From: Planctomycetota bacterium | GTDB lineage: Bacteria; Planctomycetota; Phycisphaerae; Phycisphaerales; UBA1924 | Direction of reading: 5' to 3' | NCBI GenBank assembly: GCA_017303555.1 | Contig: JAFLCN010000016.1 | Coordinates: 31,396 to 95,395 of the forward strand | Length of the DNA: 64,000 bases | Shown: piece by piece, positions 29,042-37,390 of the stretch | How positions within the stretch are numbered: position 1 is the first letter of the stretch | Layout of the letters: the number at the start of each line of letters is the position of its first letter | Translations under genes and position numbers: made by a program | The notes under the pieces: generated by a model | What the model was told of the DNA's origin: nothing | The model's input: only the letters and a program-made list of their open reading frames with translations | Database searches by the model: none

Positions 29042-30562
29042 TCAGCGGGGAGTCAGGCGCGGGGCGATCTTCCACCGGTCAAGGAATGCCGCCAAGTCGT
29101 CGAGCTCGCCCGAGGTCGCGATGAAGGCGATGTATCCATCGGGGCGGATGAGCAGCGCGGCATCCTTCGGGATTCCGGCCACGCGAGCCGCCTGATCGAA
29201 TTTGAAGTGGATCAGCGGGAGAAAGCGATGATCGGCGATAGCGCGAGCGTTGTCGGATGCTTCCCCATACACGTGCAACTGCCAATCGAGCGAACGGAGT
29301 GGCCCGAAATTGTTCTGTGTGGAGACCCACGGAAGTCGGTCGCCCCCTCTCAGTGCGCCCGCGTGCCCGTGACTGATCGCACTCTTCGGATAGTGGATAC
29401 GGGTCTGTGAGACCAGACGGAATTGGGCCTGCCGCACGGCCCGCAGCCTGAGCACCCACGGCATGATGTGCGGCATGAGCACAGAGCGCACAAGTGCGGG
29501 GCCCGGCCCTGGGCCGACCACAGACTGAAAGATGCGATCGGTGCTCTCGACAAGCGTGTGCGCGAAGGCGATGCGTTCGGATTCGTACGTATCGAGAATG
29601 GGCGATTCGGCGCGCCGGTCGAGCACTGCCGCGAGCTTCCACGCAAGGTTGACGGCATCGCCGATGCCGGTGTTCATGCCCTGACCGCCTGCGGGGCTGT
29701 GGATGTGGCCGGCATCGCCGGCAAGGAACATGTTGCCCTTGCGGAAATTCTGAGCAACACGATGATGCACGCGATAGGTGGAGAACCAGTGCACGGAGTT
29801 CACATCGGCATTGAGGTGCTGCTTGAGAACAGGGCGGATGTCGTCGAACGTCGCGTGCAGCGGATCTTCGTGGCCGGGTGGCACGACGCCGATGAAGCGG
29901 AATGAGCCTTTGGAGCGCACGGGGAACGCGAGGATGAACGTGCCTTTGGTGACCGAGATGTTGACGCTGTCGTCGAATTGCAGGCCTTTGGCGTCGCAAT
30001 CGGTGACGAAGAAGATCTCGTTGTATGTGCCACCGGGGAAGGAGAGGTTGAGGGATTCGCGGACGAGGCTGTGGGCGCCGTCGCAGCCGACGAGGTAGCG
30101 GAAGTCGGCGGTGGATTCGCCCGACTTGGAGCGAATCGTTGCCGTGACGTGCGTGGCGTGATCGACGCAGCGGGTGAGCTCGGTGTTCCATTCGACTTCG
30201 ACGCCGAGGGATTTGAGCTGGGCCACGAGCAGGTGCTCGTGGTCATCCTGCGGCAGGCTGAGCACGAAGGGATAGGGGCTGAGGTCGTCGCCGATCTCGT
30301 CGAACTGGAAACCGGCGATCTGCTTGCCGGATTCGCGGAGGCGGATGCCGCGCATTTTGATGCCTGCGGCGATGACGGTATCGGCGAAGTTGATCTGCCG
30401 GTAAAACTCGAGCGTGCGGGCCTGGATGACCATCGCGCGGGAAGCGAGCCCGGGGCCGGAGAGCTTGTCGATGATGCGGAACGGAATGTTGAGGTGGCGC
30501 AGAAAAAGAGCGAGCACGAGGCCTGTCGGGCCGGCGCCGGAGATGAGGACCTGAGAGAGCAT
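29042..30562 (-). CDS. FAD-dependent aromatic monooxygenase-like protein
   Basis: 506 residues. Flavin-binding signatures of the PHBH/phenol hydroxylase group are clear: ISGAGPTGLVLALFL at the start, YLVGCDGAHSLVRE near 160 and MFLAGDAGHIHSPAGGQGMN near 280. A C-terminal thioredoxin-like domain is suggested by WQLHVYG and AALLIRPDGYIAFI. It probably hydroxylates an aromatic or polyketide-like compound with NAD(P)H and oxygen. The start is given as ATG 30562; a GTG three codons earlier is an alternative, and neither has a clear ribosome binding site. The neighbouring N-acetyltransferase acts on arylamines, so a shared aromatic detoxification role is possible. Confidence 0.9.
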   Translation of the reverse strand: MLSQVLISGAGPTGLVLALFLRHLNIPFRIIDKLSGPGLASRAMVIQARTLEFYRQINFADTVIAAGIKMRGIRLRESGKQIAGFQFDEIGDDLSPYPFVLSLPQDDHEHLLVAQLKSLGVEVEWNTELTRCVDHATHVTATIRSKSGESTADFRYLVGCDGAHSLVRESLNLSFPGGTYNEIFFVTDCDAKGLQFDDSVNISVTKGTFILAFPVRSKGSFRFIGVVPPGHEDPLHATFDDIRPVLKQHLNADVNSVHWFSTYRVHHRVAQNFRKGNMFLAGDAGHIHSPAGGQGMNTGIGDAVNLAWKLAAVLDRRAESPILDTYESERIAFAHTLVESTDRIFQSVVGPGPGPALVRSVLMPHIMPWVLRLRAVRQAQFRLVSQTRIHYPKSAISHGHAGALRGGDRLPWVSTQNNFGPLRSLDWQLHVYGEASDNARAIADHRFLPLIHFKFDQAARVAGIPKDAALLIRPDGYIAFIATSGELDDLAAFLDRWKIAPRLTPR

Positions 30563-30630
30563 CGAGGGCACAGTCTACGACGAACGCCGAACGTGGAGCG
30601 TCCAGAAGGAAGCAGTGCAAATTCCGGCGG

Positions 30631-31446
30631 TCAGAGACCGTGGATTCCGAACTTTGTCTCGGCTGGGAAAGAAAGTCCGAAGTGGCGGCCGAGAATGTCG
30701 AGAAGCTGGGCGCTTTCCTTGATTCCGACCGTCCCTAGCACGTGCCCATCGTTTGCGCGCCGGTGGGTGAAGTTCTGATTCTCAAGGACGAAGCGTGTGC
30801 CATCGGGATTGGCACGGGCCGCCATGATGTTCTGTGCGAACTTGGAATTCGGGTTGGTGCTCGTCCACCAGTTGCCAACTTCGCGGTCGATGGCGTACAT
30901 CTCCTCACCCGTAAACTCGCACACGTCTTCCCAGACTCCGGCGAGCTTCACCTGGTGATAGAAGCGATCGTTTTCGCGAACGATGCGACGCGGCTCGTGG
31001 GGCGAAGACTGTTCATTATCTACAACGAATCGAATTGGAGCAGTGGGGGAGAGGCCTCCGACGCCGACGTCTGCCAGCCACTGCTCACCATCGAGATCGA
31101 CGCGGACGAAGATGTGCGTGCGGGGCGGGACGAAATCGCGTGGCTGGCGAAAGCGGACGCGTGCCGCGAGAGGCGTTGCACGAAAACCCAGATCGCGGAG
31201 AACGTGGAGCAAGAGCCAGTTCTGTTCGAAGCAGTATCCGCCGCGGCGGTTGGTGATGAGCTTGTTCTCAAGAGATTCAAGATCGAGCGCGATGCCGCGC
31301 TTGAGAAGGACGTCGAGGTTTTCGAATGGGATGGAGCAGGCGTGGCGGAATTGGATGGCGCGGAGGGTTTCGAGTGTTGCGGGCGCCGGAGCGGTGAAGC
31401 CGATGCGTTCGAAATACGCGGCAAGGTTGACGGACGTGGTAGTCAA
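30631..31446 (-). CDS. Arylamine N-acetyltransferase
   Basis: 271 residues, the usual length, if it starts at TTG 31446 behind GGGAGAG. An ATG lies far upstream and would add about 45 residues without family similarity. The Cys-His-Asp triad is visible: Cys in RRGGYCFEQN, His in RTHIFVRVDL and Asp in LADVGVGG. The N-terminal helix IQFRHACSIPFENLDVLL is typical. It transfers acetyl groups from acetyl-CoA to arylamines or hydrazines in the cytoplasm. It lies upstream of the monooxygenase on the same strand, 68 bases away. Confidence 0.92.
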   Translation of the reverse strand: MTTTSVNLAAYFERIGFTAPAPATLETLRAIQFRHACSIPFENLDVLLKRGIALDLESLENKLITNRRGGYCFEQNWLLLHVLRDLGFRATPLAARVRFRQPRDFVPPRTHIFVRVDLDGEQWLADVGVGGLSPTAPIRFVVDNEQSSPHEPRRIVRENDRFYHQVKLAGVWEDVCEFTGEEMYAIDREVGNWWTSTNPNSKFAQNIMAARANPDGTRFVLENQNFTHRRANDGHVLGTVGIKESAQLLDILGRHFGLSFPAETKFGIHGL

Positions 31447-31519
31447 TGCGCTCTCCCGAGTCGTCCAAGGTAGGAGAGCCGGTACGATCGCGGTCCATTG
31501 AGGTTCATGGAGTCGTGGT

Positions 31520-32443
31520 TTGAAGCGAGATCTCCACATCCCCGTGTTGTTCAAGCAGGTGCTCGAAGTCCTCGACCCCAAACCCGGTCAGACGGTCGTC
31601 GACTGCACGCTCGGGCTCGGCGGGCATTCCGCGGCAATCCTGGAGCGCATCAAGCCCGATGGGAGATTGATCGCGTTCGATCTCGATCCGGCGAACATCA
31701 TCGAGGCGCGGGTGCAGCTTCAGAAGGTGAAGGGGCGCGAAGGGGCCGTGCGGTTCGATATCGTGCACGACAACTTCGCAAACATCGAGAGCGTGCTGGA
31801 GCAACTCGGCGTTCTGCCCGGCACGGTCGACGGCGTGCTGGCGGATATCGGGGTGGCGAGCACGCAGATCGACACACCAGAACGCGGCTTCTCGTATCGC
31901 AAACCGGGGCCGCTTGATATGCGGATGGACCCGACGCGGGGCGAACCGGCCTCGGCGATCATCAATCGCATGGAGGAGCAGGATCTGGCGGATGCGTTGT
32001 TCGAGCTCGGTGATGAAGAGGACGCAAGGAAGATTGCAAAGTTGGTGGTCAAGCGCCGAGCGAAAGAACCGATCACCACAACCGAGCAGCTCATGGCGAT
32101 CGTCTGCGAGGCCCGCGATTTCACCATCGAGCGGGGAATGGGCGCAAAGCTGCATCCCGCGGCACGCACCTTCCAGGCGCTCCGCATCATGGTGAATCAC
32201 GAGCTCTCCAACCTCGAAAGCCTGCTGAACGCGCTGCCCCGCGTGCTCAAACCCGGCGGCATGGCCGCGATCATCACGTTCCACAGCGGCGAAGATCGGC
32301 CAGTGAAACATGCGTTCCGCGATCAGTTCCGATCCGGCGTGTATTCGGCGGACGGACGCGACCCGATCATCGCGGACGAGGCGGAGAAGAAAGAGAATCC
32401 GCGGGCGAGTTCGGCGAAGCTCCGGTGGGCGCGGAAAGCCTAA
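31520..32443 (+). CDS. rsmH: 16S rRNA (cytosine(1402)-N(4))-methyltransferase
   Basis: 307 residues, TTG 31520 with GGAG upstream. It methylates N4 of C1402 in the decoding centre of 16S rRNA using S-adenosylmethionine. Family marks are HIPVLFKQVLEVL, VVDCTLGLGGHSAAIL (SAM loop), LIAFDLDP, DGVLADIGVASTQID and GFSYRKPGPLDMRMDP, and the late FHSGEDRPVKHAF. In most bacteria this gene sits in the division and cell-wall cluster beside mraZ and ftsL; here its neighbours are unrelated, which fits planctomycetes that lack a canonical cluster. Confidence 0.97.
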   Translation: MKRDLHIPVLFKQVLEVLDPKPGQTVVDCTLGLGGHSAAILERIKPDGRLIAFDLDPANIIEARVQLQKVKGREGAVRFDIVHDNFANIESVLEQLGVLPGTVDGVLADIGVASTQIDTPERGFSYRKPGPLDMRMDPTRGEPASAIINRMEEQDLADALFELGDEEDARKIAKLVVKRRAKEPITTTEQLMAIVCEARDFTIERGMGAKLHPAARTFQALRIMVNHELSNLESLLNALPRVLKPGGMAAIITFHSGEDRPVKHAFRDQFRSGVYSADGRDPIIADEAEKKENPRASSAKLRWARKA

Positions 32444-32627
32444 GGATTTCCCCGGCTCATCGCCCGCGTCTTCGTCGGAATCCAACCGGGCTCGATGCCG
32501 CGGTCATTCTTCGGCACTCCCGGTTTCGCACCGAGCCTTCTCCGCGAAGCAGCGTTCAGTCACGCGTGAGTTGTGGGGCCCGCGCCCGCGTGGGAAGGCG
32601 TGCCGACCCCGCAGACCCGAGGCACGT

Positions 32628-33191
32628 TCAGGCCGGAACCCCGAAGCAAACGCGCCGCGCCAGCCGACTCAGCGTCCGGTACGCTCGCGTGAACGGCGAA
32701 TCGCATTCCGGGCAGCGATCGCGCGATCCAAGTCCATCGAGGTTGTACCCGCACTTCGCACAACAGCCGGGGCTGGGCTCGCGGCCCGCAGACCAGCGAA
32801 AGAACGCGGCGCCTCCCGCAAAGAACACAAGCGGCACCCAGAGTGGGACGGTGACCATCCGACGACCGGTGGCGGTAGACACGTACCAGGTCGGCCACCA
32901 CTCGATCGGGGTCTTTCGCTCGCCGAAGTGCCACTCCCATCGCGGCTCGATCGGCTCGTTGAATCGCTGCGAAAGGCGAAGACGCAGCTCCGAACTCGTC
33001 CACAGATACCCCGCGGTGCCGGACTTCAGCATGATCGAATCGCCGAACTGCGCCGCCATGAAGAACATCGTCCATCGCGCACTGGCAAGCCAGCCGGTCG
33101 CCAGCACGATGCACAACGCGAAGCAGAACCACGATGCAACGCCCGCGAATCTGCGACCTCGTGTCTTTGTTCCAGACATGCTGCTACCCAT
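32628..33191 (-). CDS. Membrane protein with C-terminal zinc ribbon
   Basis: 187 residues. Two membrane helices (about 19-36 and 117-135) flank an exported Trp-rich part (WTSSELRLRLSQRF, IEWWPTWYVS). The cytoplasmic tail carries CAKCGYNLDGL and CPECDSPF, a four-cysteine zinc ribbon that, from memory, recurs in many short membrane proteins of Phycisphaerae. Function unknown. The start is ATG 33191 or ATG 33179; neither has a strong ribosome binding site. Confidence 0.75.
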   Translation of the reverse strand: MGSSMSGTKTRGRRFAGVASWFCFALCIVLATGWLASARWTMFFMAAQFGDSIMLKSGTAGYLWTSSELRLRLSQRFNEPIEPRWEWHFGERKTPIEWWPTWYVSTATGRRMVTVPLWVPLVFFAGGAAFFRWSAGREPSPGCCAKCGYNLDGLGSRDRCPECDSPFTRAYRTLSRLARRVCFGVPA

Positions 33192-33275
33192 CGTACCGAA
33201 TTTTCACGCTCACCAGCTCGGCGAATGGGCCGAACCTTCGGACTACCAGCCGAATCACTTCCTACCCTTCCCCCT

Positions 33276-34196
33276 ATGTCACTCTTAGTCACCGGAACCA
33301 TCGGAATTGATGACGTCGCGACCCCCACCAACGAGGCCAAACAGGTCTTGGGCGGCTCGTGCATGTACTTCTCTGCTGCGGCCAGTTTCTACGGCCCCGT
33401 CCGCATCGTCGCGGTGGTGGGGGACGATTTTCCCCCCAGGTTCCGCGAGAGCTTCACGCAGTTCCCCGGCGTCGATCTGACCGGGCTCGAAACCCGCAAA
33501 GGCGGCAAGACCTTCCGCTGGGGCTGCAAGTACCACGCCAACATGAACAGCCGCGACACCACGTTCACCGAACTCGGCGTCATCGGCGAAGCCCCCGCCA
33601 AGGTTCCCGCGGCATACGCCGATTCCAAGTTCCTCTTCCTCGCCAATTCGCCCCCCGCCGTGCAGATGGGATTCATCGATCAATCCCCCAAGCGCGTCCT
33701 CACCGTCGCCGACACGATGGATCTCTGGATCAACGTCGCCAAAGACGATCTCGTCGCGCTCCTCAAGCGTGTCGACGGTCTGGTTCTGAACTTCGACGAG
33801 GCCGAGTTGCTCACCGGCAAGGCCAACCCGATCACCGCCGGCCGCCACATCCTCGATATGGGCCCGCGCTTCGTGGTCGTGAAGAAGGGTGAACACGGCT
33901 GCCTGCTCATCCACCGCGACGGAATCTGCTCGCTCCCCGCCTATCCGACCGAGCGCGTCATCGACCCCACCGGCTGCGGCGACACCTTCGCCGGAGGCGT
34001 GATGGGCTTCGTCTCGAGCGACCAATCCACCCAGCACGACCCCGGCAGCTTCGCGTCCATCCGCAAGGCCCTCGTGCACGGCACCATCGTCGCCAGCTAC
34101 ACGATCGAGGCGTTCAGTCTGGACCGGCTCAAAGAAATCAAGCGGGCCGACCTCGACAAGCGTTACGCCGAATACGCGAGCATGGTGCGGATCTGA
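33276..34196 (+). CDS. PfkB-family sugar/nucleoside kinase
   Basis: 306 residues, ATG 33276. A ribokinase fold with the N-terminal GGSCMYFSAAASFYG segment and the C-terminal signature DPTGCGDTFAGGVMGF, in which the Asp is the catalytic base and GCGD forms the anion hole. LNFDEAELLTG and FVVVKKGEHG are typical core segments. It phosphorylates a sugar, nucleoside or related alcohol with ATP; the substrate cannot be told from sequence. A hairpin follows the stop. Confidence 0.93.
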   Translation: MSLLVTGTIGIDDVATPTNEAKQVLGGSCMYFSAAASFYGPVRIVAVVGDDFPPRFRESFTQFPGVDLTGLETRKGGKTFRWGCKYHANMNSRDTTFTELGVIGEAPAKVPAAYADSKFLFLANSPPAVQMGFIDQSPKRVLTVADTMDLWINVAKDDLVALLKRVDGLVLNFDEAELLTGKANPITAGRHILDMGPRFVVVKKGEHGCLLIHRDGICSLPAYPTERVIDPTGCGDTFAGGVMGFVSSDQSTQHDPGSFASIRKALVHGTIVASYTIEAFSLDRLKEIKRADLDKRYAEYASMVRI

Positions 34197-34226
34197 TCAG
34201 AAGCGGCGCGGTCGAACGCCAAAGAA

Positions 34227-34246
34227 CCCCACGCGCCAGCGTGGGG
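34227..34246 (+). terminator. Hairpin after the PfkB gene
   Basis: A perfect 8-bp stem CCCCACGC/GCGTGGGG with a four-base loop lies 30 bases after the kinase stop. There is no T-run, so termination would have to be assisted; it may be an RNA-stabilising hairpin. Confidence 0.45.
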
Positions 34247-34311
34247 CCGAAAGAGGCGTCCCTACCGCCACCGGCGTCCGCGTATCCCGTGTTGGCTGAT
34301 ACCATCGCCGC

Positions 34312-35079
34312 ATGGCAATCATCGTCTTCCAGCACGGCGAACTCGTCGGTCCCGGCCGCCTGGGCCTCACGCTCCGCGACCACGGGTTCAAACTCTCGAT
34401 CCGCAGGCTCGATCTGCCGCGGGATCACCCGATCAACCGGATCGCGCTCGAAGATTTCCCCGACGGCCAACTGATCCCAACCGACTTCGACAACGTGCAG
34501 GGCGTCATCGCTCTGGGCGGCGCGCAGAACGTCGGCGAAGATCACGCCTGGATGCCCGGCGAGCTCGCGTTCCTGAAAGCAACGCACGAGCGCCAACTTC
34601 CGCTCATCGGCATCTGCCTCGGCTCGCAGATGATCGCGCACAGCCTCGGTGGCCAGGTCGGCAAGATGGACACGCCCGAGATCGGCATGAAGACCGTCTC
34701 GCTCAACCCGATCGGCCAGACCGACCCGATCCTCGCCGGCATCGCGTGGGATGCTGTCCAATATCAAACCCACGGATACGAGATCAAGCAGTTGCCCCCG
34801 GGCGCAACCCTGCTCGGCTCCAGCAAGGAATGCAAGAACCAGATCTTCAAGGCCGGCGTCCGCACCTACGGCTTCCAGTACCACCCCGAGTTCGACCGAG
34901 CGATGATCGAGGCGCTCCTGCCGCACGAAAAAGACTTCTGCACCCGCGCCGGCATCTCCGAAGGCGACCTCCGCGCCCAGCTCGACAAGCACTACCCCGA
35001 CTTCGCCCGCTACGCCGACCGCCTCTGCGTGAACATCGCAAGCTTCCTCTTCCCGCTCGAACGCAAACTCGGCGCGTGA
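34312..35079 (+). CDS. Class I glutamine amidotransferase-like protein
   Basis: 255 residues, ATG 34312. The nucleophile elbow is GICLGSQMIAHSLGG and the His-Glu of the triad lie in FQYHPEFD. This matches the GMP synthase-type amidotransferase domain that releases ammonia from glutamine, here without a synthetase partner in the same protein. Stand-alone members act on glutamyl compounds or as amidotransferase subunits; the acceptor is unknown. It follows the PfkB gene on the same strand, with 115 bases and a hairpin between them. Confidence 0.88.
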   Translation: MAIIVFQHGELVGPGRLGLTLRDHGFKLSIRRLDLPRDHPINRIALEDFPDGQLIPTDFDNVQGVIALGGAQNVGEDHAWMPGELAFLKATHERQLPLIGICLGSQMIAHSLGGQVGKMDTPEIGMKTVSLNPIGQTDPILAGIAWDAVQYQTHGYEIKQLPPGATLLGSSKECKNQIFKAGVRTYGFQYHPEFDRAMIEALLPHEKDFCTRAGISEGDLRAQLDKHYPDFARYADRLCVNIASFLFPLERKLGA

Positions 35080-35405
35080 AAGACATTCACCACAGAGACA
35101 CAGAGGCGCAGAGAAGACAGACGGAATTGGATGGACAGAAGCCGGAAGACCCTTGCGGCTCGCAGCCTCCGCCAATCCGCAATCCGCAATCCGAAATCTC
35201 CCCTTCCCCCTCCGCGCAACTCCGCAACCTCCGCATCTCCGCGTTCTCTCCCTGATTTCTCCGCGCCTTCCTCCGTGGTCCTCCGTGTTGAAATGTCTTC
35301 GTCCCGTCTCTACTTTGAGTTCTTCGAGCCCTTCGAGTTCAACTCTTCGCCTTTCCTTTCCGAGTTCACATCTCTCCTCTCTGTGTCTCTGTGCCTCTGT
35401 GGTGA
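35080..35405. repeat. Intergenic block of short periodic repeats with inverted ends
   Basis: 326 bases composed almost wholly of short periodic motifs. The left end (about 35085-35115, CACCACAGAGACACAGAGGC) is the inverse complement of the right end (about 35375-35404, CTCTGTGTCTCTGTGCCTCT followed by GTGGTG). Between them are three heptamers CAATCCG plus AAATCTC (35173-35200), CTCCG-rich blocks (35200-35290) and a TTCGAG repeat (35320-35345). No gene is visible. Confidence 0.7.
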
Positions 35406-36428
35406 ATGTCCTTGCCTTTCTCTTCTCTCATCCCGCCCAAGGACTACTCGCTCGCCCGCGATGTCTGCTCCTACGGCTACTTCCTCCTCGCCCCCAACCG
35501 CTGGAACGTGCAGGAACAATCACTCTCCCGCGCTCTCACACTCGACAAGCACATCGTCGGCGTTGTCATCACCCAACCAAAGGGCAAGGGCACGCCCCTC
35601 CGCATCGGCACCGATCGCGCACTCTCCAAACAGCACAAAGCACTCGCGGAAGAACAAATCCGCCGGATGCTCCGTCTCGATGAAGACGAAGCGCACGTCC
35701 GCGCCTTCCACAAAGTCGATCCACGCTGGAAACGCACCGGCCGCGCCCGCCTCTTCCGTTCTCCAACCCTCTTCGAAGACGTCCTCAAAACCGTCACCAG
35801 TTGCAACGTCACCTGGCCCGGCACCGTGCAGATGAACCGTCGCCTCTGCGAAGTGGTGGGGCGTGCTTCACCCTCCGGCCTGCTCACGTTTCCAACCTCC
35901 GCGCAGCTCGCACGCACACGCCCCGAAACTCTCCGCTCCCGCTGCCGCGTCGGATACCGCGATCTCCGCATCATCGAACTCTCGCGCATGTTCGCCAAGC
36001 GCGTCCCCGAAGTCCGAATCATCGAAGACCCCGCCACGTCCGACGACCTCCTGCACGAAACGCTCCTCTCTCTCCCCGGCGTCGGCCCCTACGCCGCGGC
36101 AAACATCATGCAGCTCCTCGGCCGCTACTCACGCCTCCCCCTCGATTCCGAAAGCGTCCGCCACGGCCGCTCCGTTCTCGGCTACAAAGGCTCCTCCAAG
36201 CAGATCATGCGCCGCGTGCACGACCACTTCGCCCCGTTCGAATCCCACGCCTTCCGGAGCTACTGGTTCGAGATGTGGGTCCACTACGAAAAGCTCCAAG
36301 GCCCCGCCCACACCTGGGAACGCGACACCACCGGCACCATGTTCACCGCCTCCCAACTGAAAAAGCTCGCAGAAGCCGCCGGTCACAAGCCGCCAAAGGC
36401 CCCGAAGCGACCCGCACCCGGAAAATAA
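35406..36428 (+). CDS. HhH-GPD family DNA glycosylase
   Basis: 340 residues. An AlkA/OGG-like N-terminal part (about 20-115) precedes the helix-hairpin-helix-GPD domain. The hairpin is LLSLPGVGPYAAANIMQLLG, followed by the catalytic Asp region RLPLDSESVRH. The lysine that gives OGG/Nth enzymes lyase activity is absent at its usual place in the hairpin (GPYAAAN), so a mono-functional base excision glycosylase is likely. It removes damaged bases from DNA. The ATG at 35406 lies directly at the end of the repeat block, so the repeat forms its 5-prime leader. Confidence 0.88.
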   Translation: MSLPFSSLIPPKDYSLARDVCSYGYFLLAPNRWNVQEQSLSRALTLDKHIVGVVITQPKGKGTPLRIGTDRALSKQHKALAEEQIRRMLRLDEDEAHVRAFHKVDPRWKRTGRARLFRSPTLFEDVLKTVTSCNVTWPGTVQMNRRLCEVVGRASPSGLLTFPTSAQLARTRPETLRSRCRVGYRDLRIIELSRMFAKRVPEVRIIEDPATSDDLLHETLLSLPGVGPYAAANIMQLLGRYSRLPLDSESVRHGRSVLGYKGSSKQIMRRVHDHFAPFESHAFRSYWFEMWVHYEKLQGPAHTWERDTTGTMFTASQLKKLAEAAGHKPPKAPKRPAPGK

Positions 36429-36499
36429 CACCCCCCCGGACGCTCCGCTTCCGCCACTCCCGATAAATCACGCCCCAATCAGCGTCGATATCCGATGCG

Positions 36500-37384
36500 G
36501 TGTTCCGCCTCTGGACACAATCCGATGTCGAAGATACTGCGCGCTGGCTCCAGCGCCGCAGCCGGCTCGATGTCCTCTCGCTCTCCCTCCTCGTCCTCAC
36601 GCCGATCGTCGCGCTCGATATCAAGCTCGGCCCGCTCATCTCCCTCAGCGGCCTCACGCTCGCGCCGGTCTTCCTCGTCGGCTGCTTCGGCGGGCGGATC
36701 GTCTCGTACACCTACGCCATCATCGCCGCGCTCTGTGACTTCGCCGAATCGCTCCGCACGCTCCCCCTCGATGCGAGCACCGGCCTGATCGTCTGGGCGC
36801 TCGTCTCCCGCATCATCACCTACGTCTTCATGGCCGAAATCTCCTCCCGCTTCCGCGATCTCATTCGCCAGTACGCCCGCCACGCCCGCACCGACGGCCT
36901 GACCGGCCTTTCCAACCACCGCGATCTCTGCCTCCAGGCCGAGCGCGTGATCGCCAGCGCAAAGCGCGAGAACAAGCCCGTCTCCGCCGCGTTCATCGAC
37001 TGCGACAACTTCAAACAAGTCAACGACCGCTTCGGCCACGCCGAAGGCGATGCCGTTCTCCGCGCCGTCGCCCGCGTTCTGAAGCGCTGCACCCGCCCGG
37101 CCGATATCGTCGCCCGCGTCGGTGGCGACGAGTTCGCCATCATCATGCCCGCCACCGACCGCGACGGCGGCAAGCTCGCCATCTCCCGCATCCAGGCCGA
37201 ACTCTCCGCCGCCATGCGCGAGCTCAAACGCGATGTCACCTTCAGCATCGGCGCCGCAACCTTCGAAGTTCCGCCCGCTTCCGGCGACCAGTTGCTCGCC
37301 AACGTCGACGATTGCCAGTATCAGGCGAAAAAAGGCGGCAAAGACCGCTTCGTCTACAACACGATCGAACGCCAAGCCGCTTGA
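36500..37384 (+). CDS. Membrane diguanylate cyclase (GGDEF)
   Basis: 294 residues, GTG 36500. Three to four membrane helices in residues 22-115 (LDVLSLSLLVLTPIVALDI, LAPVFLVGCFGGRIVSYTYA, LIVWALVSRIITYVFM) precede a GGDEF domain (about 125-290). The active site is intact (ARVGGDEFAIIM), with substrate-binding DGLTGLSNHRD and FIDCDNFKQVNDRFGH. An RxxD inhibitory site (RPAD) lies five residues before GGDEF, so product inhibition is expected. It makes cyclic di-GMP from two GTP. No phosphodiesterase is nearby. The membrane part lacks a recognised sensor. Confidence 0.92.
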   Translation: MFRLWTQSDVEDTARWLQRRSRLDVLSLSLLVLTPIVALDIKLGPLISLSGLTLAPVFLVGCFGGRIVSYTYAIIAALCDFAESLRTLPLDASTGLIVWALVSRIITYVFMAEISSRFRDLIRQYARHARTDGLTGLSNHRDLCLQAERVIASAKRENKPVSAAFIDCDNFKQVNDRFGHAEGDAVLRAVARVLKRCTRPADIVARVGGDEFAIIMPATDRDGGKLAISRIQAELSAAMRELKRDVTFSIGAATFEVPPASGDQLLANVDDCQYQAKKGGKDRFVYNTIERQAA

Positions 37385-37390
37385 TCGCTC

